Positions 1 through 8,640 of a DNA stretch of 64,000 nt are shown here, in pieces. Source of the DNA: Prevotella vespertina. GTDB taxonomy: Bacteria > Bacteroidota > Bacteroidia > Bacteroidales > Bacteroidaceae. The notes beneath the pieces were generated by a model. That model did no database searches. It was not told the DNA's origin and was given only the letters and a program-made list of their open reading frames with translations. A program made the position numbers and the translations under genes. The stretch is from assembly GCF_009728485.1 (NCBI RefSeq), contig NZ_VVIQ01000003.1, positions 248,001-312,000 on the forward strand, in the 5' to 3' direction. Each line of letters starts with the position of its first letter. Positions within the stretch are counted from its first letter, which is position 1.

Positions 1-663
1 CTTCTGCATACGCATCACCACCCACTTGTTCCGATAGATGTTCTTAATATGCTGCTTAGTTACTTGCACGATATCTGAGAATCGAAGACCAGAATAGACG
101 CTGAATAAAAAACCTTTAATCACCTTTCTCTCCTCTTCAGTCAAGTCTTCTTTTACCTCCTTCTCCTCAATCCGCCTCAGTTCTCTCTCTGTCAGCGATT
201 GCTTCTGTACATTCTCTGTTTTTATGTGATACTTGCGAAAAGGATAGACTGTCATCAGTTCCTCGTCGATAGCGAGATTAACGAATCGACGAAAAATCTT
301 CATAAACTTAGCTATGGTGTTTATCGCATACCCTGCATTCTTTAGGAAGTTCTCAAAATCGTATATACATTTATAATCAATCTGAGTGAAGGTTATATTT
401 TTCTTAAACCGCCTTAGCACTGCCAGCGCAGCCTTATGATTCGCAATCGTCCCAGCTGTGTATGTCTCTTTTTCAATCTCACCTTCCATCCATTCAAGAA
501 AAGAGCTATCCTCCTTGTATGCAATCAGAGTAGGGTTATCGACCAATTTGTTGACGTCACCAATATGCTTGATGACGTATTTCCCATCAACTTGAATTTG
601 TATTAGCGCATTATGCCCTTTAAGCTGTGCTGTTAAGTTTTGAATAAGCTCTTTGAGATTCAT
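1..663 (-). CDS. Tyrosine recombinase/integrase, 3' end outside window
   Basis: A site-specific recombinase of the Bacteroidota phage/transposon integrase type. 221 codons are visible from the ATG at 663 to the window edge, with no stop. Residues 45-145 look like the helical SAM-like core-binding domain (Lys/Arg-rich, with NTIAKFMKIFRRFVN). The catalytic domain starts near 155, and the first catalytic Arg is seen in SGLRFSD (R194). The later H-x-x-R and Tyr lie outside the window. It is transcribed away from the HTH/methyltransferase genes, through a leader with a large inverted repeat and from a -7 box at 865-872. The placement suggests it is the integrase of the small island to its right. 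The family call is firm; the substrate and att site are unknown. Confidence 0.9.
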   Translation of the reverse strand, partial: MNLKELIQNLTAQLKGHNALIQIQVDGKYVIKHIGDVNKLVDNPTLIAYKEDSSFLEWMEGEIEKETYTAGTIANHKAALAVLRRFKKNITFTQIDYKCIYDFENFLKNAGYAINTIAKFMKIFRRFVNLAIDEELMTVYPFRKYHIKTENVQKQSLTERELRRIEEKEVKEDLTEEERKVIKGFLFSVYSGLRFSDIVQVTKQHIKNIYRNKWVVMRMQK

Positions 664-767
664 TTCTTTGAATTTTGAGGACAACCTGCCCAAAAATTCA
701 GTACCTTTGTAGTCTATTAGCAGGCTGCAGGTGAAAAATAAAAAGCCCCCAGCCTGTTAATAGTCAT

Positions 768-858
768 CTCACCTACGTATTAACGAACGAGCGAACCCGT
801 ACGACTGGGGGCAAATACCCTTGTCGCAGGTTCGCTTTATTCGTTAAATGTAAGTGAG
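768..858. repeat. 30-nt imperfect inverted repeat in integrase leader
   Basis: The arm at 768-797 is complementary to the arm at 829-858 apart from one 1-nt shift and a few mismatches; both end in CTCAC/GTGAG. A second, nested pair (GCCCCCAG at 745-752, CTGGGGGC at 805-812) crosses it, so two exclusive hairpins are possible. The structure would lie in the 5' leader of the integrase mRNA, or could act as a folded or dyad recombination or operator site. Confidence 0.7.
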
Positions 859-864
859 ATATTG

Positions 865-872
865 CAAAGGTA
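865..872 (-). promoter_or_regulatory. Bacteroidota -7 box for the integrase
   Basis: CAAAGGTA on the plus strand reads TACCTTTG on the minus strand, matching the TAnnTTTG -7 element. No clear -33 TTTG is seen at the usual distance. Transcription would run through the 768-858 inverted repeat into the integrase. Confidence 0.45.
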
Positions 873-887
873 GTAAAATTTAGGATA

Positions 888-1130
888 ATGAAGATAATAG
901 AAGTATTGAAATTTAACCGTGAGCTAATAAAAAAGCTCAAAACGGCTGGTATACGCTTGGAAGATGAAGCGTATGTAGACTTATATACTGATTATATGGC
1001 ATTGATTGAACATGGCGAGAAAGTATCATATATCGTAGCACATCTATCAGATAAGTATGCCGTAAGTGAACGCAAAGTGTATGATTTGATTAGACGCTTC
1101 CAAAGTGACTGCAAAACGCTTGCAGTATGA
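888..1130 (+). CDS. Small HTH protein of the island (80 aa)
   Basis: An 80-aa protein with a predicted helix-turn-helix in the C-terminal half (residues about 43-75, EKVSYIVAHLSDKYAVSERK followed by VYDLIRRF), preceded by a Lys-rich helix. It resembles the small DNA-binding proteins that accompany phage or mobile-element gene sets in Bacteroidota. Starts at ATG 888 and is followed after 66 bp by the adenine methyltransferase, so it probably belongs to the same unit and may regulate the divergent integrase. The function is inferred only from fold appearance and position. Confidence 0.6.
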   Translation: MKIIEVLKFNRELIKKLKTAGIRLEDEAYVDLYTDYMALIEHGEKVSYIVAHLSDKYAVSERKVYDLIRRFQSDCKTLAV

Positions 1131-1196
1131 CTTGCTCTCGCTTTTCTCTTGGCTCAATAAATATTGCGACCTTTGCCGTGCAAAATAAGTGAGACA

Positions 1197-2027
1197 ATGA
1201 GAAAACAATATTTATCAGCACCGCTTCCATTTCAGGGACAGAAGCGGATGTTTGCTAAGGAGTATATTAAGGTACTCCAGCAGTTCCCTGACAATACAAC
1301 CTTCGTAGACTTATTCGGTGGTAGTGGTCTTTTATCACACATCGCCAAGTGTCAAAAACCCAAAGCCACCGTGGTATATAATGACTTCGATGGCTATCAA
1401 TACCGCTTGGAGCATATTCCACAGACCAACGAACTCCTTACAAGATTAAGAGGCGTTATTAGTGTGCCACGACATAAACCGATACAGGGAAAGGAACGTG
1501 AGCAAGTTCTAACACTGATACGTGAGCATGAATGTTTATACGGATACGTAGACTACATAACGTTGTCCTCTTCCTTACTTTTCTCAATGAAGTATGCAAC
1601 AAGCTATGAGGATTTAGAGAAAGAGACCTTGTACAATAACATCAAGGCAACGAATTATCCTCTATGCAGAGACTACTTCGACGGACTAACCATCACGTCA
1701 TGCGACTACAAAGAGGTCTTCAATAGCTACAAGGATACTCCTAACGTCGTCTTCCTTGTAGACCCTCCATATCTCAGCACAGACAGCTCGACATACAAGA
1801 TGTATTGGAAGCTATCTGATTACCTCGATGTGCTTACTATCCTCGCTGGTCACCGCTTTATTTACTTCACATCGAACAAATCCTCCATCGTAGAACTTTG
1901 TGAATGGGTAGGCAAAAACAAACTGATCGGCAACCCCTTCCAGAATTGTCACCGCCGAGAGTTCAATGCCCACATGAATTATAACTCCTCCTACACAGAC
2001 ATCATGCTCTATACGAACGCCATTTAA
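1197..2027 (+). CDS. D12-class (Dam-like) N6-adenine DNA methyltransferase
   Basis: Transfers a methyl group from S-adenosylmethionine to N6 of adenine in duplex DNA. Motifs appear in Dam order: PFQGQK at 11-16 (the PF-x-G-x-K SAM-binding motif), FVDLFGGSG at 36-44, YNDFD at 61-65 and the catalytic DPPY at 189-192. An upstream TTG at 1164 would add 11 residues, but that stretch overlaps a probable -7 element (GACCTTTG, 1168-1175), so ATG 1197 (276 aa) is preferred. Only 14 bp separate it from the TS-like gene. No partner endonuclease is visible, so it is a solitary or phage-type methylase; the recognition sequence is unknown. Confidence 0.9.
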   Translation: MRKQYLSAPLPFQGQKRMFAKEYIKVLQQFPDNTTFVDLFGGSGLLSHIAKCQKPKATVVYNDFDGYQYRLEHIPQTNELLTRLRGVISVPRHKPIQGKEREQVLTLIREHECLYGYVDYITLSSSLLFSMKYATSYEDLEKETLYNNIKATNYPLCRDYFDGLTITSCDYKEVFNSYKDTPNVVFLVDPPYLSTDSSTYKMYWKLSDYLDVLTILAGHRFIYFTSNKSSIVELCEWVGKNKLIGNPFQNCHRREFNAHMNYNSSYTDIMLYTNAI

Positions 2028-2041
2028 ACACCATTCAAACG

Positions 2042-2680
2042 ATGAATAAATACCACGAAATATTAGATAAAATACTGCAAGATGGTCGTATGCAGCATAA
2101 CAAAAAGGGAGAAATTAAATATCTTCTAAATGAACGGCTGACACTAACACCTTCGGACCTACTTGATATATTTGAGACGCATGGTATCGCACGCAAGAAA
2201 CTACGTAATGAACTGCAACTCTTCATGCAGGGTGAACGCCAGGTAGAGAAGTATCGTGAAGTCGGTATTGCTTGGTGGGATTATTGCGGTTCAATTCTTG
2301 TCAATAGTTATCCTACATATTTAGAGAAGTTGCCTCCATTGATAGAGAAGATAAACCGTGAGAAGCGCAATAGTAAGAATTATGTATTATTCCTTGGAGA
2401 AACAAATGCAGAGAGCAATCAAGCTCCATGCCTAAGTCTTGTACAGTTCCAGATAGATGAAGGGGAACTCGTTGTATCTGCTTATCAACGCAGCTCTGAT
2501 GCTAACTTAGGTCTTCCTGCAGACATCTATCATCTCTATTTGATATCTCGACAAATAGATCTCCCGTTGAGGTCTATAACACTTAATCTTGCCAATGTAC
2601 ATATATATCAAAGCAACATAGAACATACAAAGGAATTGCTTGCTGGAAACGATGATATTAGATTTGAACTCAATGTATAA
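2042..2680 (+). CDS. Short thymidylate-synthase-fold protein, Asp at the base-reading site (dCMP-type?)
   Basis: 212 aa, shorter than ThyA (about 264) or T4 dCMP hydroxymethylase (246). The ThyA core is recognisable: NELQLFMQGE (E57), GIAWWD, APC with the nucleophile C130, YQRSSDANLGLP at 148-159 and ANVHIYQSN (H187, Y189). The residue matching the TS Asn that reads uracil is Asp161 (LPAD instead of LPFN). Asp at this site is the known signature of deoxycytidylate hydroxymethylases and of TS mutants that accept dCMP. The His after the catalytic Cys is Leu. The phosphate-binding Arg pair is not evident, and the last 35-40 residues of ThyA are absent. It shares an operon with the methyltransferase, so a role in making or recognising a modified pyrimidine is plausible but unproven. 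Confidence 0.75.
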   Translation: MNKYHEILDKILQDGRMQHNKKGEIKYLLNERLTLTPSDLLDIFETHGIARKKLRNELQLFMQGERQVEKYREVGIAWWDYCGSILVNSYPTYLEKLPPLIEKINREKRNSKNYVLFLGETNAESNQAPCLSLVQFQIDEGELVVSAYQRSSDANLGLPADIYHLYLISRQIDLPLRSITLNLANVHIYQSNIEHTKELLAGNDDIRFELNV

Positions 2681-2681
2681 C

Positions 2682-2720
2682 GAAAAAGTCAGACTGGGAA
2701 ATCCAAAGTCTGACTTTTTC
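2682..2720 (+). terminator. Rho-independent terminator of the island operon
   Basis: A perfect 14-bp stem (2682-2695 with 2707-2720) and 11-nt loop, two bases after the TS-like stop codon. The stem ends in an A/T run, so it can work in both directions. Confidence 0.85.
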
Positions 2721-2746
2721 TTCTGTGCGTGCATTCAATATTATCA

Positions 2747-2942
2747 CATTTCGTTTTACACAGAAAATTCGCATTTCGTTTTATAACTGCATCACATTTC
2801 GTTTTGCGGGATTTAGGATATGTCATTAAAAGAATATGTCTCTCTGTCATTATGTCTAAAGAATATGTTAGAGTCATTATGTTTAAAGAATATGTTACTA
2901 TCTCTTTCACGTTCCTTTGTTACTATGTCTTAAAGAATATGT
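2747..2942. repeat. Gene-free repeat field with short direct repeats
   Basis: Three copies of CATTTCGTTTT (2747-2757, 2772-2782, 2795-2805) are followed by four copies of AAAGAATATGT (2829-2839, 2858-2868, 2885-2895, 2932-2942). The stretch 2820-2857 matches, at 36 of 38 positions, the reverse complement of the arm at 40312-40349. No credible gene lies between 2721 and 2997; the open frames here only read through these repeats. Confidence 0.75.
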
Positions 2943-2997
2943 CCCCTTTTCTGTCTAAAGCAATTAGTAGAAAGGGGCTCTTGTTCCTTTTATCTAC

Positions 2998-5961
2998 TTA
3001 GAAGCCACCAGGACCACCCATTGGTGGGCGACCACCTCCCATTGAGCCACCACCAGGAGGAGGTGGTGGCATATTTGAATTAGGGCGTCCGAAGCCACGA
3101 TCCTTGGGCTTTGGAGCATTCTTGCCACCAAATAGATTCAATCGATAAGTAGCACGGAACATGATGTAACTATTTATACTATTATATTCCGTGTCGGTTC
3201 TGTTTACAGCATTGATAGTGCGTGAGAGGTTACTTTGTTGATGTAAAATGTCATAGAACTGTAAGCTCAATGTCAAAACATTACCCGCTAACAAACTCTG
3301 AGAAAGCTGTGCATTCCACAACAACTCATTCGTGTTTAGTGCCGCATCATTATATCCTCGACGGCTATTCTGATGTAAATCAGTAGATAAACTCATGTTC
3401 CAAGGCAAGGAGAAGATAAGACTTCCACCATAAGAGAATTGCCATGTACTCAAGTTATTGAGGCTTTGGAGATTGTTCTTAGAGTGTGTGTAATCAACCG
3501 AACCATCCAATGCTAGTTCTAGCCAAGATGTGCGATAACTAGCTGATAAGCGTTCGCCAAGTGTCAAAGACTTAGTGATATTCTTCTCAACGGCACTTGT
3601 TGCATTCTGTTGTAAATAACTAGCGTAACGATTGAAACTGCCTCGTGTGAACGTATTAACATTCCATACACCTGCAGAATCAATACTTGTATTAAACATC
3701 ACAGCAGCATTTGCATCCCAATTACCATTCACATTGACTGGTTGTACTGTACGAGCTCCCGTCGTTCCATCATACGTAACACTGTTTCCAATGGCGTTAC
3801 GTGTAGTAGAGAAGTCCGCAAAAGTCATCACTGACTGCGCATGTTTTTGCCTAAAGGCATTGTAGAACAAGCGGAACTTATTAGTAAAGGCTGGCTTCAA
3901 ATTAGGATTACCTTTCGATATATTCTGTGGATCAGTATTATCGACAATATCAAGTAACTGCGTCATAGATGGTTGCGAGACCGTGCCATTATAATTGATA
4001 CGCAGGTTACTTTGCTCATTGAATTTATAGCGGAAATCGAACGTTGGACTCCAGTTCACCACTGATCGTTTATTATCAACATGTACACCTAGATAATCCT
4101 GCATATAGGTAGAATGTTGTGGTTGTAACTTCATTCCGACATTCATTTTCCACTTTGTATGTAACATTCGCAACATCACTTGCATATCGTGAGTATAGGT
4201 TCGATACTCTGAATAACGGCTTAAATTAGAATCTAAATAACTTGGCAAAGGATTCGTTAATAAACCTAGATAATTATCCCATGATCGATAAGCTGGCTTC
4301 AAACTACCGAATGTTCCAGATGGCAATGAGGAGAAATCATAAGTATCACGATCGCTCTTTGAGAAGCCATATTTGAATTGATAACTGAATTGTAAGTATG
4401 TCTTCCGTGCAAGTGGTTCACTATAAGTAGCCTGCAAAGCGTAATCCCAGCTCTTTGTTGGCATAAGGTTATAACGATAAGCACGATAGGTTTTATAATT
4501 CCCCAGCGCATCTCTCAACTGAAAGTATTGTAAGTCTTGTGTTGAGAAAGTCTTCGAATCTGCATCACTATAATCGCCATCCACACGCAGGGTAACGTTT
4601 CGTCCGTTCTGACTCAAGCGACGATTCACTTGGAGCATAGCACCCAAAGCATTGTTATCACCATAAGAAATGGTTGTATTATGCTGATTGTTCACCATTA
4701 CACCTTGTGCTTCTAACTGTGCAATAGCTGTTGCCAACAATGAATCATCCACACTTTCGTATGGGTCGGTATTGTAAGCTGCCGACTTACTAACAACCTG
4801 TCCATCATTCTTTGATAGTCGGATATTAGGTCGGAACATGATATTCCACATAGAGTCAGGTTTCCACTCCAAACGGAAACGACCATCCCAAGAGTTCTCA
4901 CGAGTATATTCCTGCGAGCGACGATTGGCGTATGAACCTTGTGACGCAACGAAGTTCTCTATTGATACACGGGTATTCAAGTCACCATCAGAATGATTCC
5001 AACGAACACTACCATCCCATTGTAAGGTTTTACCATTATCATAGTTCATATTCAAACCAACCATCTTTGTAGCATTCAATCCTTGACGTATGCCACCCCA
5101 TCCGCCACGAGGACCACCACCAAAGCCCATATCGTTGACATTATTAGCAGACAAGAAGCCCATCATTCGGAACTTATCATTGAAATAAGCTGCCATTGCC
5201 TTCTCTGAATAACGATGCTTGGTTCCTATTCCAAGGTCAATGTTTGAGAAGAAGCCTTTGTTCATTCCAGCCTTAACACCAAAGTCCAGTACAGTCGATT
5301 CGTTGCCATCATCAATACCCGTCACACGACTCAAATCACTCTTCTGGTCGTATGCTTTAATCTTATCTATTATAGAGGTGGGGAGGTTCTTGAGTGCTGT
5401 TTTAGTATCACCAGTCATGAACTCCTTACCATTAATGAGTATTTTCTTGACCTCTTTACCATTAATCTTTATCGTACCATCGTCCGACACCTCGGCTCCT
5501 GGTAGCTTTTTTACTAAGGCTTCTATAGTCGACCCCTCTGCAACACGGAATGCCGACGCATTGTATTGAAAGGTATCAGCCTTCACAACTACCTTTGGTG
5601 CACTTGCAACAACCTTAACTTCTTTCAACGTGTGCGTATCCACTTGAAAATCGAGTTGCCCTATAGCAACATCTTGATCATTTGCAATCGTAACATTCTG
5701 AAAGATTGTTTTATAACCAACATAGGATGCCTTCAGAATAAACCTGCCATTCGTTGGAGCTGTCACTTTGAAATTACCACTTTCATCGGAGGTAGCTCCA
5801 ACAACATAGGTGCTATCCATCTTCAACAACTGGACAACTGCAAAAGGAACTTTCTCCTTCACTTCTCCATCAAAAAGAGAACCTGTTATCGTTCTATTCT
5901 GTGCAAGTAGTGTGATGCTACTAAACGACAAGAATACAAACAAGAATAATCTTTTTACCAT
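2998..5961 (-). CDS. TonB-dependent receptor-like outer membrane beta-barrel protein
   Basis: 987 aa. A signal peptide (MVKRLFLFVFLSFSSITLLA) is followed by a carboxypeptidase-regulatory-like beta-sandwich (about 22-105: TITGSLFDGEVKEKVPFAVV, SYVGYKTI). Next come a plug-like segment (about 125-210, with INGKEVKKILINGKEF) and a long beta-barrel typical of the Bacteroidota 'outer membrane beta-barrel' family. The C-terminus is unusual: the barrel is followed by a Pro/Gly tail of about 35 residues (PPPPPGGG, GGGRPPMGGPGGF) instead of the usual terminal aromatic residue. No SusD partner is adjacent, so it is unlikely to be a classical glycan-uptake SusC. The substrate is unknown. Confidence 0.85.
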   Translation of the reverse strand: MVKRLFLFVFLSFSSITLLAQNRTITGSLFDGEVKEKVPFAVVQLLKMDSTYVVGATSDESGNFKVTAPTNGRFILKASYVGYKTIFQNVTIANDQDVAIGQLDFQVDTHTLKEVKVVASAPKVVVKADTFQYNASAFRVAEGSTIEALVKKLPGAEVSDDGTIKINGKEVKKILINGKEFMTGDTKTALKNLPTSIIDKIKAYDQKSDLSRVTGIDDGNESTVLDFGVKAGMNKGFFSNIDLGIGTKHRYSEKAMAAYFNDKFRMMGFLSANNVNDMGFGGGPRGGWGGIRQGLNATKMVGLNMNYDNGKTLQWDGSVRWNHSDGDLNTRVSIENFVASQGSYANRRSQEYTRENSWDGRFRLEWKPDSMWNIMFRPNIRLSKNDGQVVSKSAAYNTDPYESVDDSLLATAIAQLEAQGVMVNNQHNTTISYGDNNALGAMLQVNRRLSQNGRNVTLRVDGDYSDADSKTFSTQDLQYFQLRDALGNYKTYRAYRYNLMPTKSWDYALQATYSEPLARKTYLQFSYQFKYGFSKSDRDTYDFSSLPSGTFGSLKPAYRSWDNYLGLLTNPLPSYLDSNLSRYSEYRTYTHDMQVMLRMLHTKWKMNVGMKLQPQHSTYMQDYLGVHVDNKRSVVNWSPTFDFRYKFNEQSNLRINYNGTVSQPSMTQLLDIVDNTDPQNISKGNPNLKPAFTNKFRLFYNAFRQKHAQSVMTFADFSTTRNAIGNSVTYDGTTGARTVQPVNVNGNWDANAAVMFNTSIDSAGVWNVNTFTRGSFNRYASYLQQNATSAVEKNITKSLTLGERLSASYRTSWLELALDGSVDYTHSKNNLQSLNNLSTWQFSYGGSLIFSLPWNMSLSTDLHQNSRRGYNDAALNTNELLWNAQLSQSLLAGNVLTLSLQFYDILHQQSNLSRTINAVNRTDTEYNSINSYIMFRATYRLNLFGGKNAPKPKDRGFGRPNSNMPPPPPGGGSMGGGRPPMGGPGGF

Positions 5962-6134
5962 AAAACTATTTCATTAACTGATTTATATGATGGTTAAACA
6001 TATAAGAAGTTTAACCTTAATCTTCACTTTTAACAGCTTATATAAGACATTTACAATTATTTTTTGTAACATTGCAGTTGATAGTTAATTTAACTAATAA
6101 CAATTAAATGCGATACAACTAAACATAAAGGAGT

Positions 6135-6995
6135 ATGAAACATAAAGTATTCATCACAGGTATATTAATTTCCTTTGTCTTATCTTCATGCAATAATACA
6201 ACGAAGAAAGTGGATAACAACCCTACAAATGATAGTGCTGCTTCTATCGTCTTAGTTGATAAGAGTGCTCCCGAAAAAGTGGTAGCGCAACCTGACCGAT
6301 TTGTTACTTACAAGAAGACGGAACGTTACCAACTAAATACTGATTGGGGAACTGACGAAGGACAGGATGACCCCACTTACAATGTAGGACACAAGAGTCT
6401 TAACCTGCAATGGCCAGTCTACCTCAATGGAGTTACACAATTACCTATCTTACAAGACCATCTAATGATTCTCATATTTGGTAAATCATGTCCTGATATA
6501 CAATCAGCTATGGCAGAGTATTGGAGGCTGGGAATGATAGATGAGTGCGGTCCATACAATCCAGGAGAAGAGATTACATTAAAAAGAGTGAAGAGTCATA
6601 ATCCTAATTTCGTCCAATTCATATTGAAACGTATGGTTAATTGGGGTGGAGGAACTGGTGATTATATAGAAACCTCTACTAAAGGTATCACCTATGACAA
6701 GCGTGTACAAAAGATACTTCGAAAGAAAGACATCCTTAAAAACCCACATAGTCTCCAGCTCGTACAAGTTCTAAATAAAGAAATAAAGAGGATTATGAAG
6801 GTTCAAAATGAGGAATACAACCTACTCTCCAAGATGCCTGATAAAATCATTGTTGGCGATAAGGGACTAACTTTCGTATGCCCTGATTGTATACAATTTA
6901 CTTATCAAGGAGACGAAATAGAGGTGTTCGTACCTTACTTCCGAATAGCAAACTTCCTCACAAATGACTTCAAGCAATCTATCAATATGCAATAA
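6135..6995 (+). CDS. Lipoprotein with RsiV/DUF3298-like C-terminal region
   Basis: 286 aa with a lipoprotein signal (ISFVLSSC, lipidated Cys19) and a Thr/Asn-rich linker, so probably anchored in an envelope membrane facing the periplasm. The C-terminal part (GLTFVCPDCIQFTYQGDEIE followed by VFVPYFRIANFL) resembles the end of DUF3298/RsiV-type domains, where a 'Gly-Leu-x-Phe ... small-aromatic ... V-x-V-P-Y' pattern is common. This match is from memory and is tentative. A good ribosome binding site (AAGGAG) precedes the start. It lies 52 bp upstream of aroB on the same strand. Confidence 0.6.
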   Translation: MKHKVFITGILISFVLSSCNNTTKKVDNNPTNDSAASIVLVDKSAPEKVVAQPDRFVTYKKTERYQLNTDWGTDEGQDDPTYNVGHKSLNLQWPVYLNGVTQLPILQDHLMILIFGKSCPDIQSAMAEYWRLGMIDECGPYNPGEEITLKRVKSHNPNFVQFILKRMVNWGGGTGDYIETSTKGITYDKRVQKILRKKDILKNPHSLQLVQVLNKEIKRIMKVQNEEYNLLSKMPDKIIVGDKGLTFVCPDCIQFTYQGDEIEVFVPYFRIANFLTNDFKQSINMQ

Positions 6996-7047
6996 CTTGC
7001 ACAGATAGGACAAGTTTTTATACGGATTGGAAGTAAAGAGATAGTTT

Positions 7048-8094
7048 ATGAAACAGCGTGTCATCATATCAAGACATCTCAAGACAGAATTGGCAGAAGC
7101 CATTACTGAATGTGAACATGATAGAATCTTTGTTCTCGTAGATGAGACTACTAACAAACTCTGTTGGGCTCTTGTCAAGGATTATTTATGTCTGAAAGAT
7201 GCCCAAACAATTGTTATTGGTGCAACTGACAGACGTAAGAATCTTGACACACTCGTCCATGTATGGGAATCATTACAGCAAGGGAAAGCCACACGCCATA
7301 GTCTACTCATCAACCTTGGAGGTGGTATGGTAACCGACTTAGGTGGTTTTGCTGCTTCAACCTACAAACGGGGAATTAACTTCATCAATATTCCAACAAC
7401 CTTACTTGCCATGGTGGATGCAAGTGTTGGAGGTAAAACGGGTATCAACTTTGGTGGGTTAAAGAACGAGATAGGAGTCTTTAATGATGCTGAATTTGTA
7501 TTGCTTGATACCAACTGGCTCCGAACACTTGATGAAGAAAATATTCGCAGCGGTTATGCCGAGATGCTCAAACATGGTTTGATAGCTGATGAAACGATGT
7601 GGGCAGAACTCATCAACTTCAATCTAGCACAACCTAATCTTCGTCAACTAGCCTCCATGCTGGATAAGAGTGTACACATTAAGGAACGTATCGTTGCTGA
7701 AGACCCACACGAAAAGGGTATTCGTAAAGCCTTAAACCTCGGTCACACCTTTGGACATGCGTTCGAGTCATGGGCAATGAAGCGCCAACCTGTCTTGCAT
7801 GGATACGCTGTCGCCTTTGGACTGATTGCGGAACTATATCTTGCAACGACACGAACAGACTTCCCCACAGAGCGCATGCGCCAAATAGTAAACTTCATTC
7901 GATCGTATTATGGAAGTCTTCCTATCACCTGCAACGACTATCCTGAGCTTATAGAACTCATGCACCACGATAAAAAGAATCGTGGTAATGAAATCAATGT
8001 AACGCTCCTTGGTGGTATTGGAGATATCCGCATCAATCAAACCATCACAGAGAATGACATTAAGGAAGCACTCGACTTTTTCCGTGAAGGGTAG
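7048..8094 (+). CDS. aroB: 3-dehydroquinate synthase
   Basis: Second enzyme of the shikimate pathway: NAD- and metal-dependent conversion of DAHP to 3-dehydroquinate in the cytosol. 348 aa, normal length. The NAD-binding GGGMVTDLGGF begins at G91, followed by TTLLAMVDASVGGKTGIN. Metal ligands are E172 (SGYAEMLKHG) and the histidines of NLGHTFGHAFE (H233, H237). The family call is secure. No other aro gene is adjacent, so it is a stand-alone biosynthetic gene that may be co-transcribed with the upstream lipoprotein. Confidence 0.95.
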   Translation: MKQRVIISRHLKTELAEAITECEHDRIFVLVDETTNKLCWALVKDYLCLKDAQTIVIGATDRRKNLDTLVHVWESLQQGKATRHSLLINLGGGMVTDLGGFAASTYKRGINFINIPTTLLAMVDASVGGKTGINFGGLKNEIGVFNDAEFVLLDTNWLRTLDEENIRSGYAEMLKHGLIADETMWAELINFNLAQPNLRQLASMLDKSVHIKERIVAEDPHEKGIRKALNLGHTFGHAFESWAMKRQPVLHGYAVAFGLIAELYLATTRTDFPTERMRQIVNFIRSYYGSLPITCNDYPELIELMHHDKKNRGNEINVTLLGGIGDIRINQTITENDIKEALDFFREG

Positions 8095-8325
8095 ACTTAT
8101 GTTCGTAAGTCCAGCTTATAAAAGGTATTTTTAACCATCTTAGTAATACAAAACCAGCTCATTTATAGTACATACAACCGCTAATTAAGTGTGAAATTCA
8201 TTTGCTGTCAGTTTTAACATTTACACTATATCATTGATTACTAATGCCTTATATACTATGAAAAGATGACAGGAATGACAGCAAAAATGATTCCCTTCAA
8301 TTTTACCAATAGTACGATATCATCT

Positions 8326-8640
8326 TTACCACAATGCTATACGCCCTATTCCTTGCGCTTCAAAAGATGCACTAATCCCCATTGCTTTAAAGGCGCGAGC
8401 GATAGTAGTGAATGTAAGATTACGTCCTCCTTCAATACGTGATACTTGCGCTTTCTTAACACCCATAAGTTCTCCTAACTGCTCTTGTGTTAAATGCCGT
8501 GACTGGCGAGCTTTCTTTATGGCTTCTCCCATAAGGAACGAGTTCATGTCAGACTCGTATTCATCACGCAAAACAGTCCCTTGCTTGCCCAAAACGGTGT
8601 CAAGCATATCCTCATGTGTATATAACTTCTCCTGTCCCAT
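8326..8640 (-). CDS. higA: HigA-type antitoxin (XRE family HTH)
   Basis: 104 aa with a C-terminal Cro/C1 helix-turn-helix (LTQEQLGELMGVKKAQVSRI, then EGG). Second gene of a HigB-HigA type II toxin-antitoxin operon, toxin first as usual for this family. Its ATG (8640-8638) overlaps the original toxin stop in a TAATG arrangement, which implies translational coupling before the MITE inserted. The HTH is intact, so it can probably still bind its operator, but it is now separated from the operon promoter by the MITE. Confidence 0.85.
   Translation of the reverse strand: MGQEKLYTHEDMLDTVLGKQGTVLRDEYESDMNSFLMGEAIKKARQSRHLTQEQLGELMGVKKAQVSRIEGGRNLTFTTIARAFKAMGISASFEAQGIGRIALW

Noticed and set aside
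1164..1196. Longer start (TTG) for the adenine methyltransferase
   Set aside because: The extra 11 residues overlap a promoter-like element, and an ATG with the conserved N-terminus follows at 1197.
2689..3001. Open frames on both strands across the 2.7-3.0 kb repeats
   Set aside because: They translate the terminator and AT-rich repeats; low-complexity products with no domain and no start signal.
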